Shown: positions 14,576 to 22,560, counted from the first letter of the stretch. The stretch is DNA of 23,525 nucleotides from CAZUWH01 sp964624075 (GCA_964624075.1 CAZUWH010000030.1:1-23525), one strand, 5' to 3'. Numbers and translations: made by a program. The notes: generated by a model not told the origin, from the sequence alone.

Positions 14576-15685
14576 ATGGGTAAAGCGAGGTTCGGCGTGG
14601 TCACTGCGGCGATTCTGTCCGGTTTGCTGACGATGGAGACAGCCCGGGCCGATATCACTATTGCCGTTGTCGGTCCGCTGACCGGGCCGACCGCTGCGAA
14701 CGGCGAACAGATGCGCCGAGGTGCCGAAACGGCGGTCGAGGACATCAACAAGGCCGGCGGTGTGCTGGGCCAAAGGCTCGGGCTTGAGGCAGGGGATGAT
14801 GCCTGCGATGCCCGCCAGGCTGTGGCGGTGGCCAATCAAATGGTAAACAAGCGGGTGGCCCTGGTCGCCGGTCACTTCTGTTCTGGTTCCTCCATCCCGG
14901 CCTCCGATGTCTATCACGAGGAAGGCCTGCTGCAGATCTCACCGGCGTCTACCAATCCACAGCTTACCGAACGTGGCTACAACAATGTGTTTCGTACCTG
15001 CGGCCGCGACGACCAACAGGGCAAAGTGGCAGGGCAGTATCTGGCCAAACACTTCAAGGGCAAGGCGATTGCCATCGTCCACGACAAACAGGCCTATTCA
15101 AAGGGACTGGCCGACGAGACTAGGAAAGCCCTGAACGCAGCCAGTATGACCGAGGCCCTGCACGAGACTATTACGCCTGGTGAAAAAGATTATTCGGCCC
15201 TGGTGACCAAGCTAAAAACCGCTGGCATCGACGTGTTGTTCTATGGCGGCTATCCGCACGAGGCCGGCCTGATTGTACGCCAGATGCGGGATCAGGACAT
15301 GAAGACGGTGCTGATGGGAGGCGATGCCCTCGTGACGCAAGAGTTCTGGCAAATCACAGGCGAAGCCGGGACAGGCACGCTGATGACCTTCAGTCTCGAT
15401 CCACGCAAGATTCCCGCTAATGCCGAACTAGTGGAACGTTTTCGCGAGAATGGCTATGAACCGGAAGCCTATACCCTCTATACTTATGGGACGGTCCAGG
15501 TCTGGAAGCAGGCGGTCGAGAAAGCCGGTGCCATTGAGACCAAGGCTGTTGCCGCCGCTCTGCGAAAACACACTTTCGACACGGTGCTGGGCCAGGTCGG
15601 CTTCGATGCCAAAGGTGACGTGACCGCCTCCGCCTATGTCGTCTACGAGTGGAAGAATGGCAACTATGATTATATCGTGCCATGA
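14576..15685 (+). CDS. livK: Branched-chain amino-acid periplasmic binding protein
   Basis: LivK binds branched-chain amino acids in the periplasm and delivers them to LivHMGF. The 369 residues begin with a signal peptide (MGKARFGVVTAAILSGLLTM, cleavage probably after ETARA). The type I periplasmic-binding fold follows: DITIAVVGPLTGPTAANGEQ, AVEDINKAGGVLGQRL, a ligand-contact segment VAGHFCSGSSIPASDVYHEE and SPASTNPQLTERGYNNVFRT. Two Cys (DDACDA and HFCSGS) probably form the usual disulphide. ATG 14576 has AAGGAG 9 nt upstream. It is the last gene of the cluster, 127 nt after the small membrane gene. Exact specificity cannot be read from sequence. Confidence 0.94.
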   Translation: MGKARFGVVTAAILSGLLTMETARADITIAVVGPLTGPTAANGEQMRRGAETAVEDINKAGGVLGQRLGLEAGDDACDARQAVAVANQMVNKRVALVAGHFCSGSSIPASDVYHEEGLLQISPASTNPQLTERGYNNVFRTCGRDDQQGKVAGQYLAKHFKGKAIAIVHDKQAYSKGLADETRKALNAASMTEALHETITPGEKDYSALVTKLKTAGIDVLFYGGYPHEAGLIVRQMRDQDMKTVLMGGDALVTQEFWQITGEAGTGTLMTFSLDPRKIPANAELVERFRENGYEPEAYTLYTYGTVQVWKQAVEKAGAIETKAVAAALRKHTFDTVLGQVGFDAKGDVTASAYVVYEWKNGNYDYIVP

Positions 15686-15989
15686 AATGGGGCCCCGCTC
15701 GCCCGCACAGGCACGTCTTGCAGGAGGAATCATAAGCGGCAAAACGCTGCCCAGATATGTGTAGGCTTCCGCAAGGACTTCGAAGAACGTGGGAGGGGTG
15801 ACGCCTCCTCTACATCTTCCCCGGTCCGGAATGTCCAGGAATCTTTCGCGGGAGCAACGACATCTGTTGCAAAGGGCATTTCTCTCGACCGATGAATGCC
15901 TGTCACGCTCGTCTGGCACACAAGCCGTTGCAACAGCCAGAAAATCGCGTAGCCTGGGCAAGGGATATCGGGAGAGGGAGAGAATACGG
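15686..15989. other. Intergenic between livK and the ParA-like gene
   Basis: No gene is supported. A strong AGGAGGA ribosome-binding-like sequence (15721-15727) is followed by ATA where a start codon would be expected. The next codons reach a TAG after ten, so this may be a dead gene start. A G/C-rich hairpin (GAGG/CCTC near 15793-15810) could terminate the liv transcript. The frame leading into the ParA-like gene is open from about 15789 but has no family similarity before ATG 15990. Confidence 0.35.
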
Positions 15990-16622
15990 ATGGCAACGGT
16001 CATCACCGTGGCACAACAAAAGGGCGGCGCTGGGAAAACAACCCTGGCAGCGCAGCTAGCGGTTGCTTTCTCAAAGAGAAAGACAACTGCTATGATTGAT
16101 ATCGATCCGCAAAAGAGTCTGTCGGCCTGGTACAAGGTCCGCCAGGAAGCGCTTGGGGAGGAGGCACTGTTCCTGTCCGGCGTTTCTGGTTGGAGGCTGG
16201 GTACGGAGCTGGACCGCCTCAAATGGCGTTTCGATTTTATCGTTATCGACAGCCCTCCCCATGCCGAAACCGATGTCCGTGCCGCCATCCGCTCCGGGGA
16301 TCTGGTTGTGGTCCCCATCCAGCCAAGCCCTATGGATCTGTGGGCCACGCAGGCTACCCTGGATCTGGCCCGCAAGGAAAGACGCAGGGTGCTTCTGGTG
16401 GTGAATCGTTTGCCACCGCGCGGCAGGTTGCCTGATGTGGTCATCAGCGCTATTCGTGAGACAGGCTTTCCCGTTGCCGATACCACCCTCGGCAACCGAA
16501 TTGCTTTTGCTGCCAGCATGATGGAAGGCAAAGGGGTGGTGGAAACGGAGCCGCATGGTGCCGCCGCCCAAGAGATCATCGCTCTTTCCGAAGAAGTCGC
16601 CCTCGCCGTCACCCAGATGTGA
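15990..16622 (+). CDS. ParA-family ATPase (orphan)
   Basis: ParA/MinD-like deviant-Walker ATPases position DNA or protein cargo. The 210 residues have the deviant Walker A KGGAGKTT (residues 11-18, with the signature Lys), switch I-like MIDIDPQKSLSAWY and Walker B FIVIDSPPHAETD, followed by VVVPIQPSPMDLWA. It is a short ParA without an N-terminal DNA-binding domain, the type often called ParA-family partition ATPase. No parB or centromere-like repeat is visible nearby, so its cargo is unknown and it is unlikely to be the chromosomal ParA. ATG 15990 follows GGGAGAGGGAGAG. Its stop overlaps the next gene (GTGA), suggesting they are translated together. Confidence 0.88.
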   Translation: MATVITVAQQKGGAGKTTLAAQLAVAFSKRKTTAMIDIDPQKSLSAWYKVRQEALGEEALFLSGVSGWRLGTELDRLKWRFDFIVIDSPPHAETDVRAAIRSGDLVVVPIQPSPMDLWATQATLDLARKERRRVLLVVNRLPPRGRLPDVVISAIRETGFPVADTTLGNRIAFAASMMEGKGVVETEPHGAAAQEIIALSEEVALAVTQM

Positions 16623-17089
16623 AACCGATGCCGTCTGCCCTTCTGCTTGTCCTTCATCTGCTTGCCGCCATCGTCTGGGTCGGGGGCATGTTCTTTGCTC
16701 ATCTGATCCTGCGCCCGGCCGTGGGGCCGCTCTCTCCCAAAGACCGCCTGGAACTCTGGGGTCGGATCTTTGCCCGGTTCTTTTCATGGATCTGGCTTGC
16801 CGTCATTCTGCTGCTGCTGACCGGCTATGCCCTGGTTTTCATGCTCTTCGGGGGTCTGGCCGGTGCCGGTCTATCCGTCCACCTGATGAACGGTGTCGGC
16901 CTGTTGATGATGGGGCTCTATGCGGTACTGTTTTTTGGTCCCTACCGTCTGTTCCGCCGCGCCTTGGCCGCCAGGGAGCTGCCTTTTGCCGTACAGCAGC
17001 AGGCCCGTATTCGTCAGATCGTCACCATCAACCTCGTTCTCGGCCTGCTCACAGTGGCCGCCGCCGCCGGAGGACGATATTTTTCCTGA
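16619..17089 (+). CDS. CopD-like integral membrane protein
   Basis: A 156-residue membrane protein with four likely helices: LLLVLHLLAAIVWVGGMFFA, a second around IWLAVILLLLTGYALVFML, a third in GVGLLMMGLYAVLFF and a fourth in IVTINLVLGLLTVAAAAGG. The HxxxAxxWVGGMFF start and the spaced charged loops are those of CopD/DUF2269-type proteins, some linked to copper or haem chemistry; here the function is unknown. Translation may start at GTG 16619, overlapping the ParA-like stop, or at ATG 16628; neither has a clear ribosome-binding site, which fits translational coupling. A strong hairpin follows. Confidence 0.8.
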   Translation: MKPMPSALLLVLHLLAAIVWVGGMFFAHLILRPAVGPLSPKDRLELWGRIFARFFSWIWLAVILLLLTGYALVFMLFGGLAGAGLSVHLMNGVGLLMMGLYAVLFFGPYRLFRRALAARELPFAVQQQARIRQIVTINLVLGLLTVAAAAGGRYFS

Positions 17090-17104
17090 TGGAAAGACAC
17101 CCTT

Positions 17105-17130
17105 GCACGAGGGACCAGACTCCCTTGTGC
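17105..17130 (+). terminator. Hairpin after the CopD-like gene
   Basis: GCACGAGGGA (17105-17114) pairs with TCCCTTGTGC (17121-17130): nine Watson-Crick pairs and one G-T, with a 6-nt loop. It lies 15 nt after the stop codon. The following CTCTTCCTTCC is pyrimidine-rich but not a true T-run, so it may be a terminator or an mRNA-stabilising end. Confidence 0.5.
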
Positions 17131-17279
17131 CTCTTCCTTCCGACTATCGCGCAAAAGCCTTGCCCCCAGTTTCTTGGGAAAGGGGACACTCTCGTGATAC
17201 ACGATAATGGTTCTGGCATCCCCATAAAAGGGACCCGGGGCATGACACGCTCCTGCTGCGCTTCGGCGGGCGGCGCGAC

Positions 17280-17450
17280 GTAAACCAGGGCCGCATTCGA
17301 ATGCCGGCGCATCTCGTCCATCCGTCCACACATCTCATCGACTTCGCGGGCAGGCCCAGGTTTCAGGTCAGTCACGTCAGCCTTCACCCCGGCCAGATCG
17401 GCTTTCATGACGGTCATCTCCGCCTTCAACCGCGGCAGGAAGCTGGACAC
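17280..17450 (-). pseudogene. Possible coiled-coil protein remnant
   Basis: Leftward, a frame contains SSFLPRLKAEMTVMKADLAG then VKADVTDLK, a heptad-like pattern typical of small coiled-coil proteins in this group. It continues as REVDEMCGRMDEMRRHSNAA before losing character. The open frame is much longer in both directions, but outside this part it overlaps the copD end and its hairpin and looks like chance. GTG (17450) or ATG (17418 region) could start it, without a good ribosome-binding site. Product and integrity are uncertain. Confidence 0.3.
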
Positions 17451-17511
17451 CTCTAACGGGCCAGGATTCCTATCATAGAAATAGTATAGTTCCGGTAAGA
17501 GAGGCAAGGGA

Positions 17512-17921
17512 ATGCTGCCCCGTTTGATGCGTCGTGCTTTCTGGGATCTGGCAATCTGGATGGTCGGCCTGACTTTGTCGGTGGGGACCGTGTTCCCATT
17601 CCCGGTACTTTTCTTCGGCGTTCCGGCCTGCCGGGGGGGGGGGCTTCCATTGATGATGCCCGAGAGATCGGCGAACGGCTGCGGCATGTAATGGTTAGCA
17701 GCACCCTGATAGATGGTGACACGACCATCGAAGCAATCTTCAGTGTCTGGATCACATCCTATCCGGAAATGGCTGCGGCCAACGAAGAAGCGCTGCTCAA
17801 ACGCGCCGATGAGGCGCTCTACGCTGCTAAGGGCAACGGGTCGCAACCGGGTGGCACCCTGTTATTAGGGCAGATGTATTGTGCCTTGACCAGAACCGGA
17901 GGCAGGCAGAAGAAGGGGTAA
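17512..17921 (+). pseudogene. Membrane-anchored GGDEF (diguanylate cyclase) remnant
   Basis: Diguanylate cyclases make the second messenger c-di-GMP. ATG 17512, after GAGAGGCAAGGGA, gives MLPRLMRRAFWDLAIWMVGL and a hydrophobic segment (SVGTVFPFPVLFFGVPA), a typical N-terminal membrane anchor. This stops being sensible at a run of 11 G (17633-17643). In another frame, the C-terminal half of a GGDEF domain follows: EIGERLRHVMVSSTLIDGDT, TSYPEMAAANEEALLKRADE, ALYAAKGNG. The middle of the protein, including the GG(D/E)EF active-site motif, is missing. The gene has lost several hundred bases, or the G-run marks a misassembly that collapsed it. Without the catalytic loop it cannot be an active cyclase. 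Confidence 0.65.
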
Positions 17922-17965
17922 GAAGGATCTGTCACCGGGTCCCCGAGAGTGACGAAAAACAACAA

Positions 17966-17996
17966 CAGGGGTGATCCATACTCCCCTGAATCCTTT
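17966..17996 (+). terminator. Terminator-like hairpin before the IMPase gene
   Basis: CAGGGG (17966-17971) pairs with CCCCTG (17983-17988) around an 11-nt loop, followed by AATCCTTTATT. It probably ended the GGDEF gene transcript. Confidence 0.45.
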
Positions 17997-18067
17997 ATTG
18001 ATTACCCACCGTCATCAATCCGTGTTTCAATCTGAGCCTTCTTCAGTCATCGAAAAGGGGTTGCCGC

Positions 18068-18913
18068 ATGCTGCCCGATCTCAATGCCGTGATCCGGATC
18101 GTTCACGAAGTTGCAGCAGATGAGATTCTTCCCCGCTTCGGCACTATGAAAGCGCACCAAATTCGCAGCAAAAGCCACCCCGGCGATCTGGTCACCGATG
18201 CCGATATTCACGCCGAACAGGCCTTGAGCCGGAAACTGATGGCCCTGCTGCCAGGCTCCGTAGTGGTAGGCGAGGAGTCCTGTTACCAGGACCATGCCAT
18301 TCTCGACCGGCTGTCACAAGATGCGCCTGTCTGGGTACTGGATCCGGTGGATGGAACCGGCAACTTCGCGCGCGGCCATGAACGATTCGGTATCATCGTC
18401 GCCCTGGTGCAGGGCGGATGTACGGTATATGGCTGCATTCATGATCCCATACGTAACACCACCGTGGCGGGAGAGGAGGGCGGTGGAGCATGGTCGGAAG
18501 GCGTACGGCTCCAGGTCCCGGCAGCCCCGCCTCTGCCCGTCATGTGCGGCAGCGCCGGAACCCGTCAGGATCGTGCGCTGGCAGGCAGGATCGCAGAGCT
18601 GGTGTGGTATGCCAGCACCGCCCAGGACTACCTGGCCCTGCTGCTCGGCCGGATTCATTTCACTTTCTATAGACGACACCTGCTTCCATGGGACCATGCT
18701 GCTGGTGTCTTGTTACATCGGGAAGCGGGAGGATACAGTGCCCTGGTGAACGGCTGTCCCTACCGGCCGATCGTGAGTGACATGGGTATGCTGCTCGCCC
18801 CTGATCAGGCCAGCTGGCAACTGCTATTGTCCATGATTGATAATGCGGCTTCCGATCAGGTGGAAGGGACTTCCAGCCGCTCTTCACGCGATCAAAGGCT
18901 GTATCCACGCTAA
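18068..18913 (+). CDS. Inositol monophosphatase family protein
   Basis: A Mg2+-dependent phosphatase of the IMPase/SuhB/CysQ superfamily, 281 residues. Visible metal-site motifs are GDLVTDADIHAEQ, VVVGEES (metal Glu), WVLDPVDGTGNFARGH (the D-P-x-D-G-T signature) and PWDHAAGVLLHREAGG with the last metal Asp. Substrates of this superfamily include inositol phosphates, PAP and histidinol phosphate, and they cannot be told apart here. ATG 18068 follows AAAAGGGG about 8 nt upstream. The C-terminal 25 residues after LLSMIDNAASD look unconserved. The gene stands alone between two hairpins and is convergent with creA. Confidence 0.88.
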   Translation: MLPDLNAVIRIVHEVAADEILPRFGTMKAHQIRSKSHPGDLVTDADIHAEQALSRKLMALLPGSVVVGEESCYQDHAILDRLSQDAPVWVLDPVDGTGNFARGHERFGIIVALVQGGCTVYGCIHDPIRNTTVAGEEGGGAWSEGVRLQVPAAPPLPVMCGSAGTRQDRALAGRIAELVWYASTAQDYLALLLGRIHFTFYRRHLLPWDHAAGVLLHREAGGYSALVNGCPYRPIVSDMGMLLAPDQASWQLLLSMIDNAASDQVEGTSSRSSRDQRLYPR

Positions 18914-18964
18914 GCCGCCGCCGCAACTTGACCGGAAAATACCCTGAAAAACGGGAAAGAATGC

Positions 18965-18983
18965 GAGGGGACAAGTCTCCCTC
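18965..18983. terminator. Bidirectional hairpin between convergent IMPase and creA genes
   Basis: GAGGGGAC (18965-18972) and GTC-TCCCTC (18975-18983) pair with a 2-nt loop and one bulge. Poly-A-containing sequence lies to the left (a T-run for the leftward transcript). It sits between two convergent genes, where a shared terminator is expected. Confidence 0.4.
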
Positions 18984-19115
18984 ACCGGGTTGGGAACGAC
19001 AGGTGACCAGTTTATACCTTTGAGCCTTGGATCGTGACCGATCAAGACTCCCCCACGCGCCTGTGGGGTCGCGGCGGTCCCGTGAGCACAAGTCAGGATT
19101 GACGCTCAATGGGTA

Positions 19116-19610
19116 TTACTGTGACCAGGGACTGATCGGGACCACCGACAGGGCATTCTTGGGACTGCCCTCGACCAGACGATCGGACCATATCAGATAC
19201 AAGATGGTGTCGCGCCTGGCATCGAAGAAACGGGTGACCTGCATGCTCTTGAACAGCGGCGAGGTTCTCGCCTTGAACACTTCCGCACCTTTTTCACCCA
19301 CTTCCTTCTCCAGCTTCTGGTGTAATGCAGGTGGGAGCACGATAGGGCCTCGCTGGCGACAGGCGATGGAGCCGTGCGATGGATCGGTGGCAAGACCAAC
19401 CGCCCCCGACAGACCTCCCGTCACCGGACGACTGACCCAGCAGGTGACGTTGGGAATGTCAGGGTCATCGAAGGCTTCAACAACGATTCGATGATTGGAT
19501 CCCACCAGTTTCCAAACGGTATCGACATGGCCGATTTCTTCCGCGCCGGTTCTCGTGGCCCCGATGCAAAGAGTTGCGGCCAGCAATACGCTTCCCAAGG
19601 TTCTATTCAT
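19116..19610 (-). CDS. creA: CreA-family periplasmic protein
   Basis: CreA proteins are small exported proteins of unknown role found in many Proteobacteria. The 164 residues start with a signal peptide (MNRTLGSVLLAATLCIGATR, cleaved near TGA-EE). The family core follows: EEIGHVDTVWKLVGSNHRIV, VEAFDDPDIPNVTCWVSRPV, TGGLSGAVGLATDPSHGSIA with CRQRGPI, and near the end QVTRFFDARRDTILYLIWSD followed by SPKNALSVVPISPW. Two Cys (VTCW and IACRQ) are conserved in the family and may form a disulphide. The stretch HQKLEKEVGEKGAEVFKART is slightly longer than in typical members. It is divergent from the broken rarA across about 200 nt and convergent with the IMPase gene. Confidence 0.92.
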   Translation of the reverse strand: MNRTLGSVLLAATLCIGATRTGAEEIGHVDTVWKLVGSNHRIVVEAFDDPDIPNVTCWVSRPVTGGLSGAVGLATDPSHGSIACRQRGPIVLPPALHQKLEKEVGEKGAEVFKARTSPLFKSMQVTRFFDARRDTILYLIWSDRLVEGSPKNALSVVPISPWSQ

Positions 19611-19814
19611 GGTGCGCTCCCATCCGGCTGCCGTTTCTGTACCGTCTCATTATACGGTCCTGGAGATGATCCTGAATACTCCCTTTCTTCCCGCTACTCC
19701 GGTGCAACGGCATTACGGCATTGGCGCCTGCTTTTTTCCACGCCCCTTGAGTCTTTGTCACGGAAATAGCGATACTCCCTCCTGCCCTTTCCCAATCTTT
19801 GAGTCCTGCATCCC

Positions 19815-20997
19815 ATGTCCGACCTGCCCCCTCTAGCCGACCTCCTGCGACCGAAGACCCTAACCAAAGTGGTGGGGCAGGATCACCTGATCGGTCCGGA
19901 TGGTTCCCTGGGGCAGATGGTGCAAGGCGGCCGGCTGGCTCCGATGGTCTAGTAGGGTTCCCCCGGCTGTGGCAAAACCACCATCGCCCGCCTGTTGGCC
20001 AATGACACCGCCGTGCACTTCGAGGCCCTGTCGGCGGTTTTCGCGGGGGTGGCCGACTTGCGCAAGGTGTTCGAGGCTGCTCGCAAACAACGGACCAGTG
20101 GCCAGGGCGCTCTGCTGTTCATAGATGAAATCCACCGCTTCAACCGTAGTCAGCAGGATGGATTCCTTCCCTATGTCGAAGACGGGACAGTCGTTCTGGT
20201 TGGTACCACGACCAAGAACCCCTCCTTCGAACTGAATGCAGCCCTGCTGTCCCGCTGCCAGGTGCTCGTGCTGCACCCTCTTGATGAACCGGCACTGGAG
20301 GTGCTTTTGCGNNNNNNNNNNCCCCCCCCCCCCGCGGGCCGGGTCCTTTGTGCAGTTGACGGCCGAGAGCCGCGCGGCCTGCAAGGCCATGGCCGTTTCC
20401 TGCCTAACCTGGCCGCGGAACTGTTTGCCTTGCCGCCAGACCGGCAACCGCTGGAGACGGCGGATCTTGCCCGGGTCGTGCAGCGGCGCGCACCCCTCTA
20501 GGACAAGGACCGCGAGGGACATTACATACAACCTGATTTCCGCACTGCACCGGTCCCTGCGCGGTTCCGACAGCGACGCCGCCCTGTACTGGATGGCCGC
20601 GCATGCTGGAGGGTGGAGAGGACCCGCGCCATCTGTTGCGGCGGCTGACCCGATTCGCGGTCGAGGACGTGGGACTGGCGGATCCCCAGGCGGTGACGCA
20701 GGCCCTGGCTTGCCTAGGAAACCTATGAATGGCTTGGCAGTCCGGAAGGGGAGCTGGCCATTGCCCAGCTCGTTCTCTATCTCGGAATAGCGCCCAAGTC
20801 CAAGTTACGGTGCCGGCTATCTGTACGACCACGACACCCCTGGCGCGTTTTTCGGTCAGAACTACTTTCCCGATGGCATGGCGCGGCGCAGATTCTACCA
20901 TCCGCCCGAACGCGGCTTCGAACGCGAAATCAACAAGCGTCTGGCCTGTTGGGAAAAATTGCGCCACAAATGCCAGGCAGGGAACGAGGAACCGTGA
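19815..20997 (+). pseudogene. rarA: Replication-associated recombination protein RarA (MgsA), broken
   Basis: RarA is an AAA+ clamp-loader-like ATPase acting at stalled replication forks. From ATG 19815 the order is MSDLPPLADLLRPKTLTKVV, Walker A GSPGCGKTT, Walker B LLFIDEIHRFNRSQQDGFLP, sensor VGTTTKNPSFELNAALLSRC, the C-terminal oligomerisation domain and GYLYDHDTPGAFFGQNYFPD, ending CQAGNEEP. Lesions include two adjacent TAG codons (19950-19955) where LW precedes the P-loop, a 10-N gap, and a frameshifting deletion near 20395. Further ones are TAG for Tyr (20499-20501), a TACA duplication (20523-20530), an extra base near 20598, TAG at 20715-20717, and loss of about 35-40 codons near 20803 (before YGAGY). 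It is certainly non-functional. Confidence 0.92.
20312..20333. other. Assembly gap and poly-C run inside rarA
   Basis: Ten N (20312-20321) are directly followed by twelve C (20322-20333). The N block is a placeholder of unknown true length, and the C-run is probably an assembly or sequencing artefact. Conserved rarA codons between DEPALEVLL and LTAESRAA are missing here. Confidence 0.9.
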
Positions 20998-21398
20998 TGA
21001 TGATGCTGAATCCCAAGCTCCTCCTGGCCGTGGCCGGTGGTGGCGCCCTGGGGGCAACGGCGCGTTATGTGACCATGAGCCTGATTGGCCAGTATGCGGG
21101 GGCCGATTTCCCATGGGGGACCTTGTTCGTGAATGTGTGCGGGTCATTTCTGATCGGTGCACTGGTAGAGCTCGGTGCCCTCCACTGGTCGATGGCCCCC
21201 GAGACACGCGCTTTTCTGGTTGTTGGCATCCTGGGCGGATTCACGACTTTCTCGACCTTCACCCTTGATATCGCGACGCTCGTGGAACGCCATGCCATGC
21301 TGATGGCCCTCTGGTATGTCATCGCTTCGGTAATGGCCGGGCTCGTGGCCTTTTTCGCCGGTCTTGCTCTCGTGCGCACGGCCTGGCCAGGTGCGTGA
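20997..21398 (+). CDS. crcB: Fluoride exporter CrcB/Fluc
   Basis: CrcB dimers form a fluoride-selective channel in the inner membrane that protects against fluoride. The 133 residues have four helices and the family motifs GGGALGATARYVTMSL, PWGTLFVNVCGSFLIG (the Asn of the pore) and GILGGFTTFSTFTLD (the Phe-box Phe residues and the central Na+ site). ATG 20997 is the first of three consecutive ATG codons; AGGA lies 6 nt upstream. The start overlaps the stop of the rarA remnant (TGATGA), so it was translationally coupled to rarA and now depends on a transcript crossing a dead gene. No fluoride riboswitch was seen. Confidence 0.94.
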   Translation: MMMLNPKLLLAVAGGGALGATARYVTMSLIGQYAGADFPWGTLFVNVCGSFLIGALVELGALHWSMAPETRAFLVVGILGGFTTFSTFTLDIATLVERHAMLMALWYVIASVMAGLVAFFAGLALVRTAWPGA

Positions 21399-21419
21399 CA
21401 AGGAGGAGGAGGTCGGGCG

Positions 21420-22391
21420 ATGCCGCTAGCCGAGGTGCAGCATATCACGATCAAGGCGGAAGACTCCGGTCTGCGACTCGACCGCTGGTTCCGGCGGCAT
21501 TATCCGGCACTGGGCCATGGCCGACTGGAGAAGCTCCTGCGTACCGGTCAGATTCGTGTGGACGGACGGCGTGCCATGGCCAGCCAGCGGCTGGAAACCG
21601 GACAGACGGTACGGATTCCGCCGCCGGCCTCCACACCGGTGGCACCGGATGAGGGAGGCCCCCCCCCGCCCACGTGGCAGCCCACTCCCCGGGAGGCTGC
21701 CTCCTTGCGCGCTCGGGTGCTGTATCGGGATGCCCTGGTGCTGGCCATCGACAAGCCAACCGGCCTTCCCGTGCAGGGCGGCTCCGGCACGATACGTCAT
21801 TTGGATGCGATGCTTGACGCCCTGCGTTTCGATGCCCCCGAGCGCCCGCGGCTGGTCCATCGCCTTGACAAGGACACAAGCGGCGTGCTGCTGCTGGCAC
21901 GTACAGCGGCAGCCGCCGCCGCTCTGGCCGAGGCGTTCCGGTCACGTGCAACCCGCAAGATCTACTGGGCGGTCGTTAGTGGCGTGCCGGACCCGGCGGC
22001 AGGTCACCTGTCGGCACCACTCGCCAAGGCGCCGGGTCGGCGGGGTGAACGGATGATGGTGACACACGCGGGCAGAACGGCCGTTACCAGCTACCGGGTC
22101 ATGGGAACGGCGGCCCGGCAGGCTGCCTGGCTGGAACTGGAGCCTCACACCGGCCGCACCCATCAGCTCCGCGCCCATTGTGCCCTTCTGAACACTCCCA
22201 TTCTGGGCGACGGTAAGTATGGCGGCGCGGCGGCTTTCCTGCCGGGCGGAGAGATTGCACGGCAGCTCCATCTGCACGCGCGCACTCTCATCGTGCCAAA
22301 ACCGGCAGGCGGTCTTCTCCACATCACCGCTCCCCTGCCCCCGCACATGGCGGCAACCTTTGTCTTGTTCGGGTTTGGTGAAGAAACCTAA
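21420..22391 (+). CDS. rluC: 23S rRNA pseudouridine synthase (RluC/RluD type)
   Basis: The enzyme converts specific uridines of 23S rRNA to pseudouridine. The 323 residues have an N-terminal S4 RNA-binding domain (GLRLDRWFRRHYPALGHGRL, LLRTGQIRVDGRR) and then the catalytic domain of the RluA family. The catalytic Asp150 is in RLVHRLDKDTSGVLLLA, with TYR-equivalent AVTSYRV, ELEPHTGRTHQLRAH and NTPILGDGKYG further on. The linker at residues 68-90 is proline-rich. ATG 21420 follows AAGGAGGAGG. It lies 21 nt after crcB, the usual order in related Alphaproteobacteria. Target sites (955/2504/2580 for RluC against 1911/1915/1917 for RluD) are inferred from general similarity only. Confidence 0.9.
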   Translation: MPLAEVQHITIKAEDSGLRLDRWFRRHYPALGHGRLEKLLRTGQIRVDGRRAMASQRLETGQTVRIPPPASTPVAPDEGGPPPPTWQPTPREAASLRARVLYRDALVLAIDKPTGLPVQGGSGTIRHLDAMLDALRFDAPERPRLVHRLDKDTSGVLLLARTAAAAAALAEAFRSRATRKIYWAVVSGVPDPAAGHLSAPLAKAPGRRGERMMVTHAGRTAVTSYRVMGTAARQAAWLELEPHTGRTHQLRAHCALLNTPILGDGKYGGAAAFLPGGEIARQLHLHARTLIVPKPAGGLLHITAPLPPHMAATFVLFGFGEET

Positions 22392-22419
22392 AAAGAGGGG
22401 CGGGAAGTCGCGCTCCCCC
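22390..22419 (-). terminator. Hairpin downstream of mtnP remnant and rluC
   Basis: GGGGCG (22397-22402) pairs with CGC-T-CCCC (22411-22418) with one bulged T. On the minus strand it is followed by TTTTT (22395-22390), so it suits leftward termination after mtnP, about 140 nt beyond the stop. It may also end rluC transcripts. Confidence 0.4.
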
Positions 22420-22560
22420 TGCCATGGGCCTTCCATGCTTCCCGTTTCATCTCATGCCGGTGGCGCAACCAAACATCAGTCCTGCCACGGCCATCAGTTC
22501 CCGGACTATCACCGGATCACGCCGCTCAGATGCCGTGATGATGGCATGGTCAAGGGCCGT
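22392..22560. other. Interval between convergent rluC and mtnP remnant
   Basis: Apart from the hairpin at 22390-22419 I see no gene or signal. In relatives an apt gene often follows mtnP; no apt similarity is visible here. Confidence 0.3.

Noticed and set aside
15428..16702. 424-codon leftward open frame across livK end and the ParA-like gene
   Set aside because: It spans two well-supported genes on the opposite strand and an intergenic region and shows no domain; its composition is that of antisense sequence.
17049..17846. 265-codon leftward open frame
   Set aside because: Most of it is antisense to the copD end and to the GGDEF remnant. Only the coiled-coil-like part (17280-17450) is kept as a weak feature.
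347..20717. Possible TAG (amber) recoding: the in-frame stops in the cheZ-like gene and rarA are all TAG
   Set aside because: The kinase remnant has in-frame TGA and TAA as well, rarA also carries frameshifts and deletions, and the intact hisI and DUF6867-like genes use TAG as stop at their normal C-termini. Decay explains the data.
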